NCBI GenBank assembly: GCA_013286565.1
Contig: JABDFM010000004.1
Location: 1 to 64,000, forward strand
Direction of reading: 5' to 3'
DNA: 64,000 nucleotides
DNA from: Bacteroidota bacterium
GTDB lineage: Bacteria > Bacteroidota > Bacteroidia > Sphingobacteriales > Sphingobacteriaceae
In this document: one piece after another, positions 45,883 to 55,003 of the stretch
Numbering within the stretch: the first letter of the stretch is position 1
Layout: every line of letters starts with the position of its first letter
Position numbers and translations under genes: made by a program
The notes under the pieces: model-generated
What the model was told of the DNA's origin: nothing
Seen by the model: only the letters and a program-made list of their open reading frames with translations
Databases searched by the model: none

Positions 45883-46491
45883 CTATGCATAGAATTTCGG
45901 CAACGACAAATTATACTTTACCGCTACTATCCTAATGGCACAAACAACAGTCACTGACAATAACTTTACAACATCACTATCTACCTGGTTGATCAATAGC
46001 AGGTACAAGGTACCGCCAATAATACACGCCGTAGCATAAATTTCCTTTTGGAATATCAGGGGGATATTGTTCAATAGTATGTCGCGGAGTACACCGCCAA
46101 AACAGCCGGTAATGGTGCCCAGCGCCACGCAAACTCCCGGATTAAGCCCCGCATTGATCCCTTTTTGTATGCCGATAATGGTAAACAGCCCAAGGCCCAG
46201 CGCATCAAACAGAAATAAAGTGATCTTAAATGTCTTGATATATTTTTTAAAAAGTATAGTGGCTATCACCGTTCCTAATATGATAAGGGGCAATTGGTAA
46301 TCACGCATCCAGCTAACCGGGGTATCGCCAATTAGCACATCCCGGATTGTTCCACCGCCAATAGCGGTTACAAAACCCATGATCAGAACGCCAAAAACAT
46401 CCAACCGTTTTTGCATGGCCGAAAAAGCACCCGAGATAGCGAAAGCCACCGTCCCCGAAATTTCTATTGCAGATGAGATATTGACCATCAT
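45883..46491 (-). CDS. TRIC/UPF0126 family cation channel
   Basis: 202 residues with seven membrane segments in two related halves. Each half carries the family motif: FVTAIGGGTIRDVLIGDTPV in the first and GCFGGVLRDILLNNIPLIF in the second. Bacterial TRIC homologues form trimeric monovalent cation channels. Its start overlaps the end of the VWA gene by 4 bp, so it is in that transcript. Confidence 0.9.
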   Translation of the reverse strand: MMVNISSAIEISGTVAFAISGAFSAMQKRLDVFGVLIMGFVTAIGGGTIRDVLIGDTPVSWMRDYQLPLIILGTVIATILFKKYIKTFKITLFLFDALGLGLFTIIGIQKGINAGLNPGVCVALGTITGCFGGVLRDILLNNIPLIFQKEIYATACIIGGTLYLLLINQVDSDVVKLLSVTVVCAIRIVAVKYNLSLPKFYA

Positions 46492-48620
46492 ATTTCCCCT
46501 TCGCGTTTACGGATAAACCATTCTAAGCTTAACAAAGCTAATATCAGCACAAATATCCATTTCAGATCTATCAGGTCACTATAGTGCTTGTCCTCGTAAA
46601 CCACCGTTTTGATATTTTCATTTTTGCGGATCAGATCGGCAAGGCTGCTGATTTGGGATGGGTAGAGCATTTGTCCGCCCGATTGTTTGGCCAGGTCATA
46701 CAGCAAGCGGTGATCGGCAGCGCTTTGACGGGTTTCGAGGTTTAACGGTTTTACGGTTAATTGTCCTTTAGCGGTGAATGGTTTATCACCCAATTTTGTT
46801 GTAGCGGTATAGCTGTATTCATCTACAGGGAGTGCCCCGGCATCCAGCTGGTAGCTTTGACCGTTGCGGGTAAACAGGAAACTGTAATTTTTACCGGATT
46901 GGCTTTTCAGTTCTATCCTGACATCGGGGGTGTTGACCAGTTCCAGCGCATCGTTGTATAACTCGGCATTCAGTATTACATTTTCGCCTTCATCAAACAC
47001 GTTTTTAGCTGGATAAACCCTGAAACGCTGCCTGTTATTATTGGCAGTAAGGTATTGTACACCCTGGCCGAGCAATTCTTCAAGCGCATGGTGATTTCCA
47101 TAGGTTTGATACTCGGCTAATGCCCAGCGCCATAGGCCTTCGCCTGTAAGTATCGCTATCCGGTGCCCGTTCTCGTCACCGAATGATAATAAAGGATAGG
47201 CTGTCGATACCTCTCCTATTTTCTGTTTCAGCAAAACCTGGCCTGCTCCGTTACCACTGTAATTGCCAAAAGGCGCCAATAACGGTGGAAACTGACTGAT
47301 CTTTTTCCGTGTCGAATCAGATAAGGTAAACAGGGAGAACTCTACTATCGGCTCTGCAAATACCTCCTGCATTTCCTCGCGACCGGAATTGATCTGCACT
47401 AATTTCTGTTCTGAATTTAATAGTTGCAGATCAGTTTGCGCACCAGCCATGTACCAAACGGGGATTTTACTTTTTGTAATAAAGGTTTGCAGGTCGCCAT
47501 TGCTATTACTTGCCGATTGGTATAAGATCACCAGGCTGTAATCGCTCAATTTCAGTTTAGGAATGTCGCTAAGCAGGCTTGCCTTTACCTCATAATTCTT
47601 GTTGTTTTCAATGGCTTGTTTGATCACCGTGATATCCGGGTGTGGACTATCATAAAGCAGCAATATCTTTTGTTTGGCATCGAGCACTTCCACATAAATG
47701 GTTTCAGTATTATTTTGTAACGATACCTCATTTTTAACAGGGGCTATGCTGATGGTAAACTTGCGTATGCCTTTTTTATCCGCATTGAGTTTCAGTGGTA
47801 CCACCTTTCTGAAATTATCGGAAGTTACCGGGTCGTTCTGACTGAACACCTGTTTGCCATCTTCGGTAATACTTAGCCGGATATTTTCGCCTTTGGCCTG
47901 GTAGGCTTCCGCCAAAACTTCCACCTCAAAATCATTCCCTAAATAGGCTGTTTTATTATAGTTTACGTTACCGATCAGCAGGTCGCGTTTTGCAACTGTA
48001 TCGCCTAAAGCAATGGTATAAATGCTTGTCTTTAAATTTTTAGCCTCGTAACGCGGGTCGCTGCCCTGGTTGTATAAGCCGTCCGTAGCGAGTATAAGCG
48101 CGCCGATGTTCTGATTAGCAAACCGCTCGTTCAATTGGTGAATAGCCGATGAAATATTAGTTTGCTTACCATCAAATTTACCGGAAAGGCTATCATGCAG
48201 GTTTCGGCTGAAATTGAATTCGCGTACATCATACTGGTCGCCCAACTGCTGTTTTAGGTGCGACAGAGAAGCAACCCAATCAGCCCCCTCTAAATCTCCC
48301 CCGGTAGGGGAGACTTTTTTATTTTCTAAAGCCCTCCCTTCCGGGGAGGGTTTGGGTGGGGCGAATAGTTTTATGGATTGCGAATTATCCTGAGCGATCA
48401 GCAGCAAAGGCTTCTGCGGATCATAGGCGACCGACTTCACCAAAGGTGCGATCAATAAAAAAGAGATGATAGATACAGCGATAGTCCTTACGGCAAACAA
48501 ACCATAACGGGCAGCTTTACCCAGGCTGACCGGCTGGCGGTACATCAGCCATGCATACAGCAGGCCCAGCAACAGGCAAACAGGCGTCCACCATCCCGAA
48601 ACTGAGCCCCATGTTAGCAT
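46488..48620 (-). CDS. VWA-domain membrane protein with an in-frame repeat insertion
   Basis: 710 residues. Two N-terminal membrane segments (VCLLLGLLYAWLMY, TIAVSIISFLLIAPLVKSVA) precede a von Willebrand A domain with the MIDAS sequence DNSQS (78-82), TNISS and ALILATDGLYNQG. Long beta-rich and glutamine amidotransferase-like regions follow, and a final helix WIFVLILALLSLEWF ends near the C-terminus. This resembles the BatA-like membrane proteins of Bacteroidota. Residues 88-113 (PPKPSPEGRALENKK, then SPTGGDLEGA) are encoded by a palindromic element at 48282-48361 and interrupt the VWA fold after the first strand. Function unknown. Confidence 0.8.
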   Translation of the reverse strand: MLTWGSVSGWWTPVCLLLGLLYAWLMYRQPVSLGKAARYGLFAVRTIAVSIISFLLIAPLVKSVAYDPQKPLLLIAQDNSQSIKLFAPPKPSPEGRALENKKVSPTGGDLEGADWVASLSHLKQQLGDQYDVREFNFSRNLHDSLSGKFDGKQTNISSAIHQLNERFANQNIGALILATDGLYNQGSDPRYEAKNLKTSIYTIALGDTVAKRDLLIGNVNYNKTAYLGNDFEVEVLAEAYQAKGENIRLSITEDGKQVFSQNDPVTSDNFRKVVPLKLNADKKGIRKFTISIAPVKNEVSLQNNTETIYVEVLDAKQKILLLYDSPHPDITVIKQAIENNKNYEVKASLLSDIPKLKLSDYSLVILYQSASNSNGDLQTFITKSKIPVWYMAGAQTDLQLLNSEQKLVQINSGREEMQEVFAEPIVEFSLFTLSDSTRKKISQFPPLLAPFGNYSGNGAGQVLLKQKIGEVSTAYPLLSFGDENGHRIAILTGEGLWRWALAEYQTYGNHHALEELLGQGVQYLTANNNRQRFRVYPAKNVFDEGENVILNAELYNDALELVNTPDVRIELKSQSGKNYSFLFTRNGQSYQLDAGALPVDEYSYTATTKLGDKPFTAKGQLTVKPLNLETRQSAADHRLLYDLAKQSGGQMLYPSQISSLADLIRKNENIKTVVYEDKHYSDLIDLKWIFVLILALLSLEWFIRKREGEI
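48282..48361. repeat. Double-hairpin palindromic element inserted inside the VWA gene
   Basis: Two hairpins, TCTCCCC-CGGTA-GGGGAGA and CCCTCCC-TTCCG-GGGAGGG, in the order found in the intergenic copy at 57112-57198, with the shared left end AGCCCCCTCTAAATCTCCC. Length 80 bp, plus or minus a few bases, keeps the frame open and adds about 26 residues. Confidence 0.8.
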
Positions 48621-48633
48621 TAGTTATATGTTT

Positions 48634-48722
48634 GTGTTGTAAGTTATGAGTTATGAACGAAGTAAATGTGAGCAATTATACGTTTTAAACAAACTAAAAA
48701 CTCAAACTCACAACCGACTGCT
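48634..48722. repeat. Word-repeat array between fabG and the VWA gene, AGTTATGAG vocabulary
   Basis: GTAAGTTATGAGTTATGAAC is loosely answered by AAAACTCAAACTCACAACC. It occupies most of the 105-bp spacer. Same words as 27364-27443 and the riboswitch insertion. Confidence 0.55.
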
Positions 48723-48725
48723 CAC

Positions 48726-49469
48726 CTACAGCATTCCCCCATCAACAGGAATAACCTGCCCGGTGATATAAGAAGCCATATCTGATGCCAGGAAAACACA
48801 GCAATTGGCCACATCTTCGGTTTCGCCGCCGCGTTTAAGCGGGATAGCTTGTGCCCAGCCTTCCACTACTTTGGGGTCTAATATTTCGGTCATTTCGGTT
48901 TTGATAAAACCGGGAGCGACTACGTTGGTACGTATATTACGGGAGCCTAATTCTTTAGCGATAGATTTAGAAAAACCGATGATACCTGCCTTTGAAGCCG
49001 CATAATTGGCCTGCCCCGCATTGCCCTGCACCCCAACTACCGAACTCATATTAATAAACACACCATAGCGATTTTTCATCATAATTTTTGATGCGGCCTT
49101 GGTGACATTGAAGATCGATTTCAGGTTTACATCCAGCACTTCATCCCAGCTTTCCTCGGTCATACGCATCAGCAAACCATCCTTGGTGATACCGGCGTTA
49201 TTCACCACGATATGCAGGGTACCGAAATCGGCAATGATATCATTAACCAGTTTTTCGGCCTCATCAAATTTAGAAGCATCAGAACGATAGCCCTTTACCT
49301 GTGTGCCAAAACTTTGCAGTTCCTGCTCCAAAGCCTGTCCTTTTTCAACAGACGATAAGTAAGTAAATGCCACATTGGCGCCATGCTCGGCAAATTTCTC
49401 GGCTATTTTACGACCTATACCCTTTGATGCACCTGTGATGAGTGCGGTTTTTCCTTCTAATAATTTCAT
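48726..49469 (-). CDS. fabG: 3-oxoacyl-ACP reductase
   Basis: 247 residues, classical SDR. Cofactor loop TGASKGIGRKIAEKF, NNAGITKDGLLMRMTEESWD, catalytic Ser in INMSSVVGVQGN and the YxxxK in QANYAASKAGIIGFSKS, and the C-terminal MASYITGQVIPVDGGM. The NNAG-x-TKDGLLMRM stretch is characteristic of FabG rather than other SDRs. It reduces beta-ketoacyl-ACP in fatty acid elongation. Confidence 0.95.
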   Translation of the reverse strand: MKLLEGKTALITGASKGIGRKIAEKFAEHGANVAFTYLSSVEKGQALEQELQSFGTQVKGYRSDASKFDEAEKLVNDIIADFGTLHIVVNNAGITKDGLLMRMTEESWDEVLDVNLKSIFNVTKAASKIMMKNRYGVFINMSSVVGVQGNAGQANYAASKAGIIGFSKSIAKELGSRNIRTNVVAPGFIKTEMTEILDPKVVEGWAQAIPLKRGGETEDVANCCVFLASDMASYITGQVIPVDGGML

Positions 49470-49560
49470 TTTTGTTCAGAATGATTTCGGGGGTCGAAGA
49501 TAGACATTTAGTCGGAAAGTCAGAAAAGTCCGGAAGTCCGAAAGATAGTAGTCTTAATAA

Positions 49561-49767
49561 TTACTTAACAATAAGGGAGGATTGATATTCCTTCTGTAAT
49601 TCCAACAAACACCCCGCACACAAACACCCGTCATACAGCTCACTCACATATTGCGTTTCATTAAGCGTTAGCTGCACTTTGGCGCACTGGCATTTGGTGA
49701 ATGAATTGGCTTTACATTCAAATGCCGACTGGCAGCGTTCGCAACGGACGATTTCGTGTTTGGTCAT
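49561..49767 (-). CDS. Cysteine-rich CWC family protein
   Basis: 68 residues with four Cys motifs: IVRCERCQSAFECKANSFTK, CQCAKV, then DGCLCAGCLLELQ. This CxxC-x4-CxA/K and CxC-x(n)-CLCxxCL pattern is the small cysteine-rich CWC family, probably a zinc-binding protein of unknown role. Its start is preceded directly by a word-repeat array, and nrdA lies on the far side. Confidence 0.8.
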   Translation of the reverse strand: MTKHEIVRCERCQSAFECKANSFTKCQCAKVQLTLNETQYVSELYDGCLCAGCLLELQKEYQSSLIVK

Positions 49768-49774
49768 TCGTTTT

Positions 49775-49855
49775 GTCCATGGTCAGTGGTTGATAGACCA
49801 TAGCCAAAAGTAAATTAATTACTATCGACTATGAACTATTAACTATCGACTAAAA
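49775..49855. repeat. Word-repeat array between nrdA and the CWC gene, CTATGGTC vocabulary
   Basis: GTCCATGGTCAGTGGTTGAT and AGACCATAGCC are answered by ATTACTATCGACTATGAACT and ATTAACTATCGAC. It fills the spacer from the CWC start to the nrdA stop at 49856. Confidence 0.7.
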
Positions 49856-52234
49856 TTACGCCGAGCAGGTCACGCATCCCTCATCCATCGAGCATGATGG
49901 ACCAGCTGGTATTTCGTCGGCCACTTGCTCTACATGATCAGGTATTACCGGCTCCATATTTTTGCCGCCCTGGTTCTCTACGGTAAATTTCACTGCCTGC
50001 GATGCCGCTTGTGTGCGTAGGTAATACATACCTGTTTTCAAACCCTTTTTCCAGGCATAAAAATGCATGGAAGTCAGTTTAGACGCATTTGGCGAATTGA
50101 TAAATAGGTTAAGCGATTGCGACTGACAAATATACGCACCCCTATCAGCAGCCATATCGATAATGTTACGCATTTTGATCTCCCATACGGTTTTGTACAG
50201 GTCTTTTAGCTCCTGCGGAATCTCTGCAATATCCTGTATCGAACCGTTCGCGGTGATGATCTTATCTTTCATCGCGTTGTCCCACAAACCGCGGTTTACC
50301 AAATCGCGCAGCAAGAATTTATTGACGATGATAAACTCTCCGCTTAATACGCGGCGGGTGTAGATATTAGAGGTGTAGGGTTCAAAACATTCGTTATTGC
50401 CCAATATCTGCGAGGTGGAGGCGGTTGGCATAGGAGCAACCAATAAGGAGTTACGCACGCCGTGATTCATCACATCCAAACGCAGGTTTTCCCAGTCCCA
50501 TCTGCCGGTATCCGGTTTTACATCCCACAGATCAAACTGGAATTTACCTTTTGATAATGGCGAACCTTTAAATGTTTCGTAAGCGCCATCTTGGATAGCC
50601 AGGTCTTTCGAAGCCGTCATGGCTGCAAAGTAGATGGTCTCGAATATCTCTTTGTTCAGTTTCTTGGCTTCTTCGCTTTCAAACGGCAGGCGCAGTAAAA
50701 TGAAAGCATCTGCCAGCCCTTGCACACCCAAACCAATTGGACGGTGGCGCAGGTTAGAATATCTGGCTTCTTCAACCGGGTAATAGTTGTTATCAATGAT
50801 CTTATTCAGGTTCAAAGTAACCTGGTAAGTTACCTCGTATAATTTCTGGTGATCGAAAACGCCATTGTTTACATATCTCGGCAATGCCAGCGAGGCCAGG
50901 TTGCAAACAGCCACTTCTTCGGCCGATGTATATTCCATGATCTCGGTACACAAGTTGGAACTTTTGATCGTCCCCAAATTTTGCTGGTTCGATTTGCCGT
51001 TGGCGGCGTCCTTATATAATAAGTAAGGCGTGCCGGTTTCTACCTGTGCATCCAGTATGGCAAACCAAAGTTCCTGTGCCTTTACGGTTTTGCGGGCGCG
51101 CCCTTCTTTTTCATATTTTTCATAAAAGGCTTCAAACTCGGCACCAAAACAATCGGCTAATCCCGGTGCTTCGTGCGGGCAGAACAGGCTCCATTCTTCA
51201 TTAGCCTCTACCCTTTTCATAAACAGGTCGGATACCCAAAGGGCGTAGAACAAATCGCGGGCACGCATTTCTTCTTTACCATGGTTTTTGCGGAGATCTA
51301 AAAAGTCAAATACATCCGCATGCCATGGTTCTAAATAAATAGCGAATGCACCCTTACGCTTGCCACCGCCCTGGTCTACATAACGGGCTGTATCGTTAAA
51401 TACTTTTAGCATGGGTACAATACCGTTACTGGTGCCATTAGTGCCGCTGATGTAAGAACCTGTGGCCCTTACATTGTGGATGCTCAAACCAATACCACCT
51501 GCGCTTTGAGATATTTTGGCGGTTTGCTTTAATGTATCATAAATGCCGTCAATACTATCATCCTTCATCGTCAATAAAAAGCAGGATGACATTTGTGGTT
51601 TCGGCGTACCGGCATTAAATAAGGTCGGCGTAGCATGGGTGAACCAGCGCTCGCTCATCAGGTTATAAGTTTTGATGACGCTATCTACATCCTCTTTGTG
51701 AATACCTACAGCAACCCGCATAAATAAATGCTGCGGGCGCTCGGCAATTTTACCATCCAGCTTTAACAGGTATGATTTCTCCAACGTTTTGAAGCCGAAA
51801 TAATCAAAACCAAAATCACGGTCGTATATAATGGTGCTGTCCAGTAGTTCGGCATTAGCTTCGATCACTTCCCATACATCATCGGCAATCAGCGAAGCAT
51901 TTTTGCTCGTTTTGGCATCGATATAACCATGCAAAAGTCGCATGGTTTCTGAAAATGATTTAATGGTATTCTTATGCAGATTGGATACGGCTATGCGCGA
52001 TGCCAGTAAAGCATAATCCGGGTGCTTGGTGGTTAATGAGGCCGCGGTCTCTGCAGCCAGGTTATCCAATTCGGAGGTGGTTACCCCGTCGTACAAACCT
52101 TCAATTACTTTTTTGGCTACATCGATCGGGTCAACCAATGCAGGGTTTAAACTATAGCACAGTTTCTCGATGCGTGCGGTTATTTTATCAAATTTTACGG
52201 TTTCTTTTTTACCGTCTCTTTTTATTACATACAT
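49856..52234 (-). CDS. nrdA: Ribonucleoside-diphosphate reductase, alpha subunit (class I)
   Basis: 792 residues. N-terminal ATP-cone ([20 protein letters not shown]), then the ten-strand barrel: [20 protein letters not shown] with one active-site Cys, [11 protein letters not shown] and [11 protein letters not shown] with the radical-site Cys, and the loop [20 protein letters not shown]. The C-terminal tail ends CVTCSA, the CxxC that is re-reduced by thioredoxin or glutaredoxin. It makes dNDPs with NrdB. Follows nrdB with a 37-bp repeat-filled spacer. Confidence 0.96.
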   Translation of the reverse strand: MYVIKRDGKKETVKFDKITARIEKLCYSLNPALVDPIDVAKKVIEGLYDGVTTSELDNLAAETAASLTTKHPDYALLASRIAVSNLHKNTIKSFSETMRLLHGYIDAKTSKNASLIADDVWEVIEANAELLDSTIIYDRDFGFDYFGFKTLEKSYLLKLDGKIAERPQHLFMRVAVGIHKEDVDSVIKTYNLMSERWFTHATPTLFNAGTPKPQMSSCFLLTMKDDSIDGIYDTLKQTAKISQSAGGIGLSIHNVRATGSYISGTNGTSNGIVPMLKVFNDTARYVDQGGGKRKGAFAIYLEPWHADVFDFLDLRKNHGKEEMRARDLFYALWVSDLFMKRVEANEEWSLFCPHEAPGLADCFGAEFEAFYEKYEKEGRARKTVKAQELWFAILDAQVETGTPYLLYKDAANGKSNQQNLGTIKSSNLCTEIMEYTSAEEVAVCNLASLALPRYVNNGVFDHQKLYEVTYQVTLNLNKIIDNNYYPVEEARYSNLRHRPIGLGVQGLADAFILLRLPFESEEAKKLNKEIFETIYFAAMTASKDLAIQDGAYETFKGSPLSKGKFQFDLWDVKPDTGRWDWENLRLDVMNHGVRNSLLVAPMPTASTSQILGNNECFEPYTSNIYTRRVLSGEFIIVNKFLLRDLVNRGLWDNAMKDKIITANGSIQDIAEIPQELKDLYKTVWEIKMRNIIDMAADRGAYICQSQSLNLFINSPNASKLTSMHFYAWKKGLKTGMYYLRTQAASQAVKFTVENQGGKNMEPVIPDHVEQVADEIPAGPSCSMDEGCVTCSA

Positions 52235-52235
52235 G

Positions 52236-52270
52236 GGTGTTGGAGATTAGAGGTTAGAGATCAGTGATTA
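52236..52270. repeat. Word-repeat array between nrdB and nrdA, TTAGAGATCAG vocabulary
   Basis: GGAGATTAGAGGTTAGAGAT and CAGTGATTAG fill the whole spacer between the nrdB stop and nrdA start. Same words occur upstream of purH (30162-30200) and, inverted, upstream of the purN end (31243-31260). Confidence 0.7.
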
Positions 52271-52271
52271 G

Positions 52272-53243
52272 TTAAAAATCATCATCAAGCGAAAAAGCTT
52301 TGCTTTCCTGCGTATTCAGCACGCCGTTTTTCTGATAATCGCCTACGCGTTTTTCAAAGAAATTAGTTTTGCCCTGCAGGGATATCATCTCCATAAAATC
52401 AAATGGATTGGCGGCATTATAAACTTTATCATAGCCTAATTCTAATAACCACCTGTCGGCTACAAATTCAATATACTGGCTCATTAGTTTGGCGTTCATA
52501 CCAATGAGATTTACTGGTAACGCATCAGTCACAAATTCCTTTTCTATCTCAACGGCATCAGTAATGATGGCGGTCGCTTCTTCCTTAGATAGCTTTTCGC
52601 CCAGCATACTGTATAACAAACAGGCAAACTCACAATGCATACCTTCATCACGAGAGATCAGCTCATTGCTGAAAGTAAGGCCTGGCATCAAACCACGTTT
52701 TTTGAGCCAGAAAATAGAGCAGAAACTTCCGGAAAAGAAGATACCTTCTACCGCTGCAAATGCAACTAAACGCTGAGCAAAGGTTCCGTTATTGATCCAT
52801 TTGAGTGCCCATTGCGCTTTTTTTTGCACTGCAGGTACGGTATCGATGGCATGAAACAAACGATCCTTTTCGGCAGGGTCTTTTACATAAGTATCGATCA
52901 GCAAGGCATAGGTTTCTGAATGAATATTCTCCATCATAATCTGGAAACCATAAAAACACCGTGCTTCGGGCACCTGCACTTCGCTCATAAAGTTTACGGC
53001 AAGGTTCTCATTCACGATCCCATCGCTGGCTGCAAAAAAAGCCAGGATATGGGATATAAAATGCCGCTCGCCGTCGTTCAGGTTTTCCCAGTGCTTCAGG
53101 TCGTCGGAGAGGTCGATCTCCTCGGCGGTCCAAAAACTGGCCTCGTGCTTTTTGTACATTTCCCAGATGCGGGGATAGTTGATGGGGAGGATCACAAACC
53201 GGTCCTTGTTCTCCCTTAATAATACTTCATTTTCCTGTTTCAT
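52272..53243 (-). CDS. nrdB: Ribonucleoside-diphosphate reductase, beta subunit
   Basis: 323 residues. Start [20 protein letters not shown]; metal-ligand segments [29 protein letters not shown] and [14 protein letters not shown] are visible, and the tail [14 protein letters not shown] is the alpha-subunit docking end. The ATG at 53243 is preferred; the longer frame continues into the riboswitch region. Di-iron (or related) oxygen-dependent radical generator of class I reductase. Preceded by a cobalamin riboswitch, which is the likely control of the nrdBA transcript. Confidence 0.96.
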   Translation of the reverse strand: MKQENEVLLRENKDRFVILPINYPRIWEMYKKHEASFWTAEEIDLSDDLKHWENLNDGERHFISHILAFFAASDGIVNENLAVNFMSEVQVPEARCFYGFQIMMENIHSETYALLIDTYVKDPAEKDRLFHAIDTVPAVQKKAQWALKWINNGTFAQRLVAFAAVEGIFFSGSFCSIFWLKKRGLMPGLTFSNELISRDEGMHCEFACLLYSMLGEKLSKEEATAIITDAVEIEKEFVTDALPVNLIGMNAKLMSQYIEFVADRWLLELGYDKVYNAANPFDFMEMISLQGKTNFFEKRVGDYQKNGVLNTQESKAFSLDDDF

Positions 53244-53356
53244 GCCTCGTCGTTTTTTTATTTGTTTGGGGCTGACAAAAGACGATGAACCGGGCACTTT
53301 ACGGAAGTACAGGGGACAGGGCTTTCATCAAAACCTTATTCGTGAAAGTTTTGACA

Positions 53357-53530
53357 AGCTATCTGGCAGGTGTCTGGCTTATAGTAGTTGTGGGTAGCGA
53401 GTGATCAGTTATGAGTAAAAAACTCACTACTTAAAACTCAAAACTCAGTACTAAAACACAGTTGCACGTCAGCCCATGATTTGCACATGGTTCCCTTTTA
53501 ATACCGGCTTTTAACCCGGCAACCTTTGAT
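53357..53530 (-). ncRNA. Cobalamin riboswitch upstream of nrdBA
   Basis: Read on the minus strand the order of conserved blocks is GGTTGCC (53524-53518), TAAAAGGGAAC (53500-53490), a stem CCATGTGCAAATCATGG, GCTGACGTGCAACTGT (53473-53458) and AAGCCAGACACCTGCC (53380-53365). These correspond to the AdoCbl riboswitch core: P3 AAGGGAA, the GCAACTGT of P5/P6 and the B12-box CCTGCC. Between CAACTGT and the last block is a word-repeat array (53398-53452) in a peripheral helix position. The nrdB ATG is about 115 bp downstream; a TCAAAAC/GTTTTGA hairpin at 53328-53354 may be part of the expression platform. Rfam confirmation not run. Confidence 0.88.
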
Positions 53531-53705
53531 AGCGTTTGTTAAAGAACTTAGAGTTTCAAAGATAACGGGTGGGGCTATTACGATGTTAGTGATAGTTTTT
53601 AACATCGGGGTTAGTTATGCACAAGGCGGCAATCAGACATATTTTGTTTTTAAAAACTGTTCTTTCAATAAAATGTTTGTAAATTCAATTAAAAAACCCA
53701 TCACC

Positions 53706-54428
53706 ATGAAAAAATATTTAGCCGAACTTATCGGAACCTTTGCCTTAGTATTATTTGGTTGCGGAGCAGCAGTTGTTGACGGAAAAACAATCCCTGCCGC
53801 AGTTCTTCCCGACGCTCCGTTAGGAGTTGGAATTTTGGGTATAGCACTTGCATTCGGACTGGCCGTTGTTGCGATGGCCTACGCCATCGGCCCGATCTCG
53901 GGCTGTCATATCAATCCTGCCATCACCATAGCCATGCTTGTGGCTAAAAAGATCAGCGGCAAAGACGCCTTAGGGTACATTATTGCCCAGTTTATGGGCG
54001 CTACCATTGGCGCTGCGGTATTGTACGCATTTTTGTCAGGCAGTCCCAATTTTAACGGGATCGGAGAATGGGGCCTGGGATCAAACGGATGGGGCCCTGG
54101 CTACCTCGGTGGATATTCCACCACATCGGCTTTCCTGGCCGAAGTTATTCTTACTTTCCTGTTCCTGTTTGTTATTTTCGGTACTAATTCACGTTTTGGC
54201 AACTCATCAATGGCCGGGTTAGCTATCGGGCTTACTTTGGTACTCATACATTTAGTGGCTATACCCATTACCGGTACATCAGTTAACCCAGCCCGTAGTT
54301 TTGGGCCTGCTATTTTTGCAGGTGGCAAAGCATTGGGTCAATTATGGCTGTTTATGATCGCACCTGTAATTGGCGGGATATTAGCTGCCCTGGTATGGCG
54401 CAATGTGTTTGATAAGGAGGCGAATTGA
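53706..54428 (+). CDS. Aquaporin (MIP family channel)
   Basis: 240 residues, six membrane segments and two half-helices with the NPA boxes: ISGCHINPAITIAMLVAK and ITGTSVNPARSFGPAIF. The start MKKYLAELIGTFALVLFGCG is typical of the AqpZ-like water channels, so ATG 53706 is chosen over earlier in-frame starts. The residues after NPA2 (ARSFGPA) fit AqpZ-like water channels better than glycerol facilitators. Divergent from the riboswitch-nrdBA unit. Confidence 0.92.
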   Translation: MKKYLAELIGTFALVLFGCGAAVVDGKTIPAAVLPDAPLGVGILGIALAFGLAVVAMAYAIGPISGCHINPAITIAMLVAKKISGKDALGYIIAQFMGATIGAAVLYAFLSGSPNFNGIGEWGLGSNGWGPGYLGGYSTTSAFLAEVILTFLFLFVIFGTNSRFGNSSMAGLAIGLTLVLIHLVAIPITGTSVNPARSFGPAIFAGGKALGQLWLFMIAPVIGGILAALVWRNVFDKEAN

Positions 54429-54523
54429 TTGTTGGAATGTTGTAAGGTTGGAAAGTTGTAAGGTTAAAACACCATTAAAGGCAACTTTCCAACCTTAAAA
54501 CCTTCCAACTTTTCAACCTTCAA
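54427..54523. repeat. GGTTGGAAAGTTG inverted word repeat
   Basis: AAGGTTGGAAAGTTG (54443-54457) and CAACTTTCCAACCTT (54481-54495) are perfect 15-bp inverses, with further AAGGTT and CCTTCCAAC words outside. It lies between the convergent aquaporin and msrB genes and may terminate both. Related words occur at 40605. Confidence 0.75.
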
Positions 54524-54878
54524 GAGGCACAAACTTCAATGAAACCGAGTTTACACAATGCCTGGTATTTTTTGGGGTAAGGTATTCACCTTCGAAAACA
54601 TGGCCAAGATGGGCACCACAGTTGGCGCATACGATCTCCACGCGGCGTCCATCCGCATCAGGGACACGCTTTACTGCACCTGGTATCTCATCATCAAAGC
54701 TGGGCCAGCCGCAATGTGATTCAAATTTTGTTTCAGAAGTGTATAATGGCGTATCGCATCTTTTGCATACATACAGTCCGTGCGCATGATTGTCTAATAA
54801 CGAGCCTGTGAATGGCCGTTCTGTACCTTTATGTAGTATTACCCGTTCTTCTTCCGGGGTTAATTTGTTGTATTCCAT
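54513..54878 (-). CDS. msrB: Peptide-methionine (R)-S-oxide reductase
   Basis: 121 residues. Zinc Cys pairs CKRC and CANC, the conserved [14 protein letters not shown], the [13 protein letters not shown] segment and the catalytic Cys in [13 protein letters not shown]. Repairs methionine-R-sulfoxide with thioredoxin. The start [13 protein letters not shown] at 54878 is used; a longer start would add only MKSKNN. Confidence 0.95.
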   Translation of the reverse strand: MEYNKLTPEEERVILHKGTERPFTGSLLDNHAHGLYVCKRCDTPLYTSETKFESHCGWPSFDDEIPGAVKRVPDADGRRVEIVCANCGAHLGHVFEGEYLTPKNTRHCVNSVSLKFVPLEG

Positions 54879-55003
54879 ATTGTTTTTTGATTTCACCGAT
54901 GAGGTAGTGATTTCACCGATTTCTTATATATAAAGATACGAAAATTAGTCGGGATGGATTGGTTTGAGAAGCTATATTGACACTGGTTTGACCAACAAAA
55001 ATA

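Noticed and set aside
53526-53705. In-frame N-terminal extension of the aquaporin with a signal-like stretch (TMLVIVFNIGVSYAQG).
   Set aside because: The family start MKKYLAELIG at 53706 is clear, and the extension begins at the edge of the cobalamin riboswitch on the other strand.
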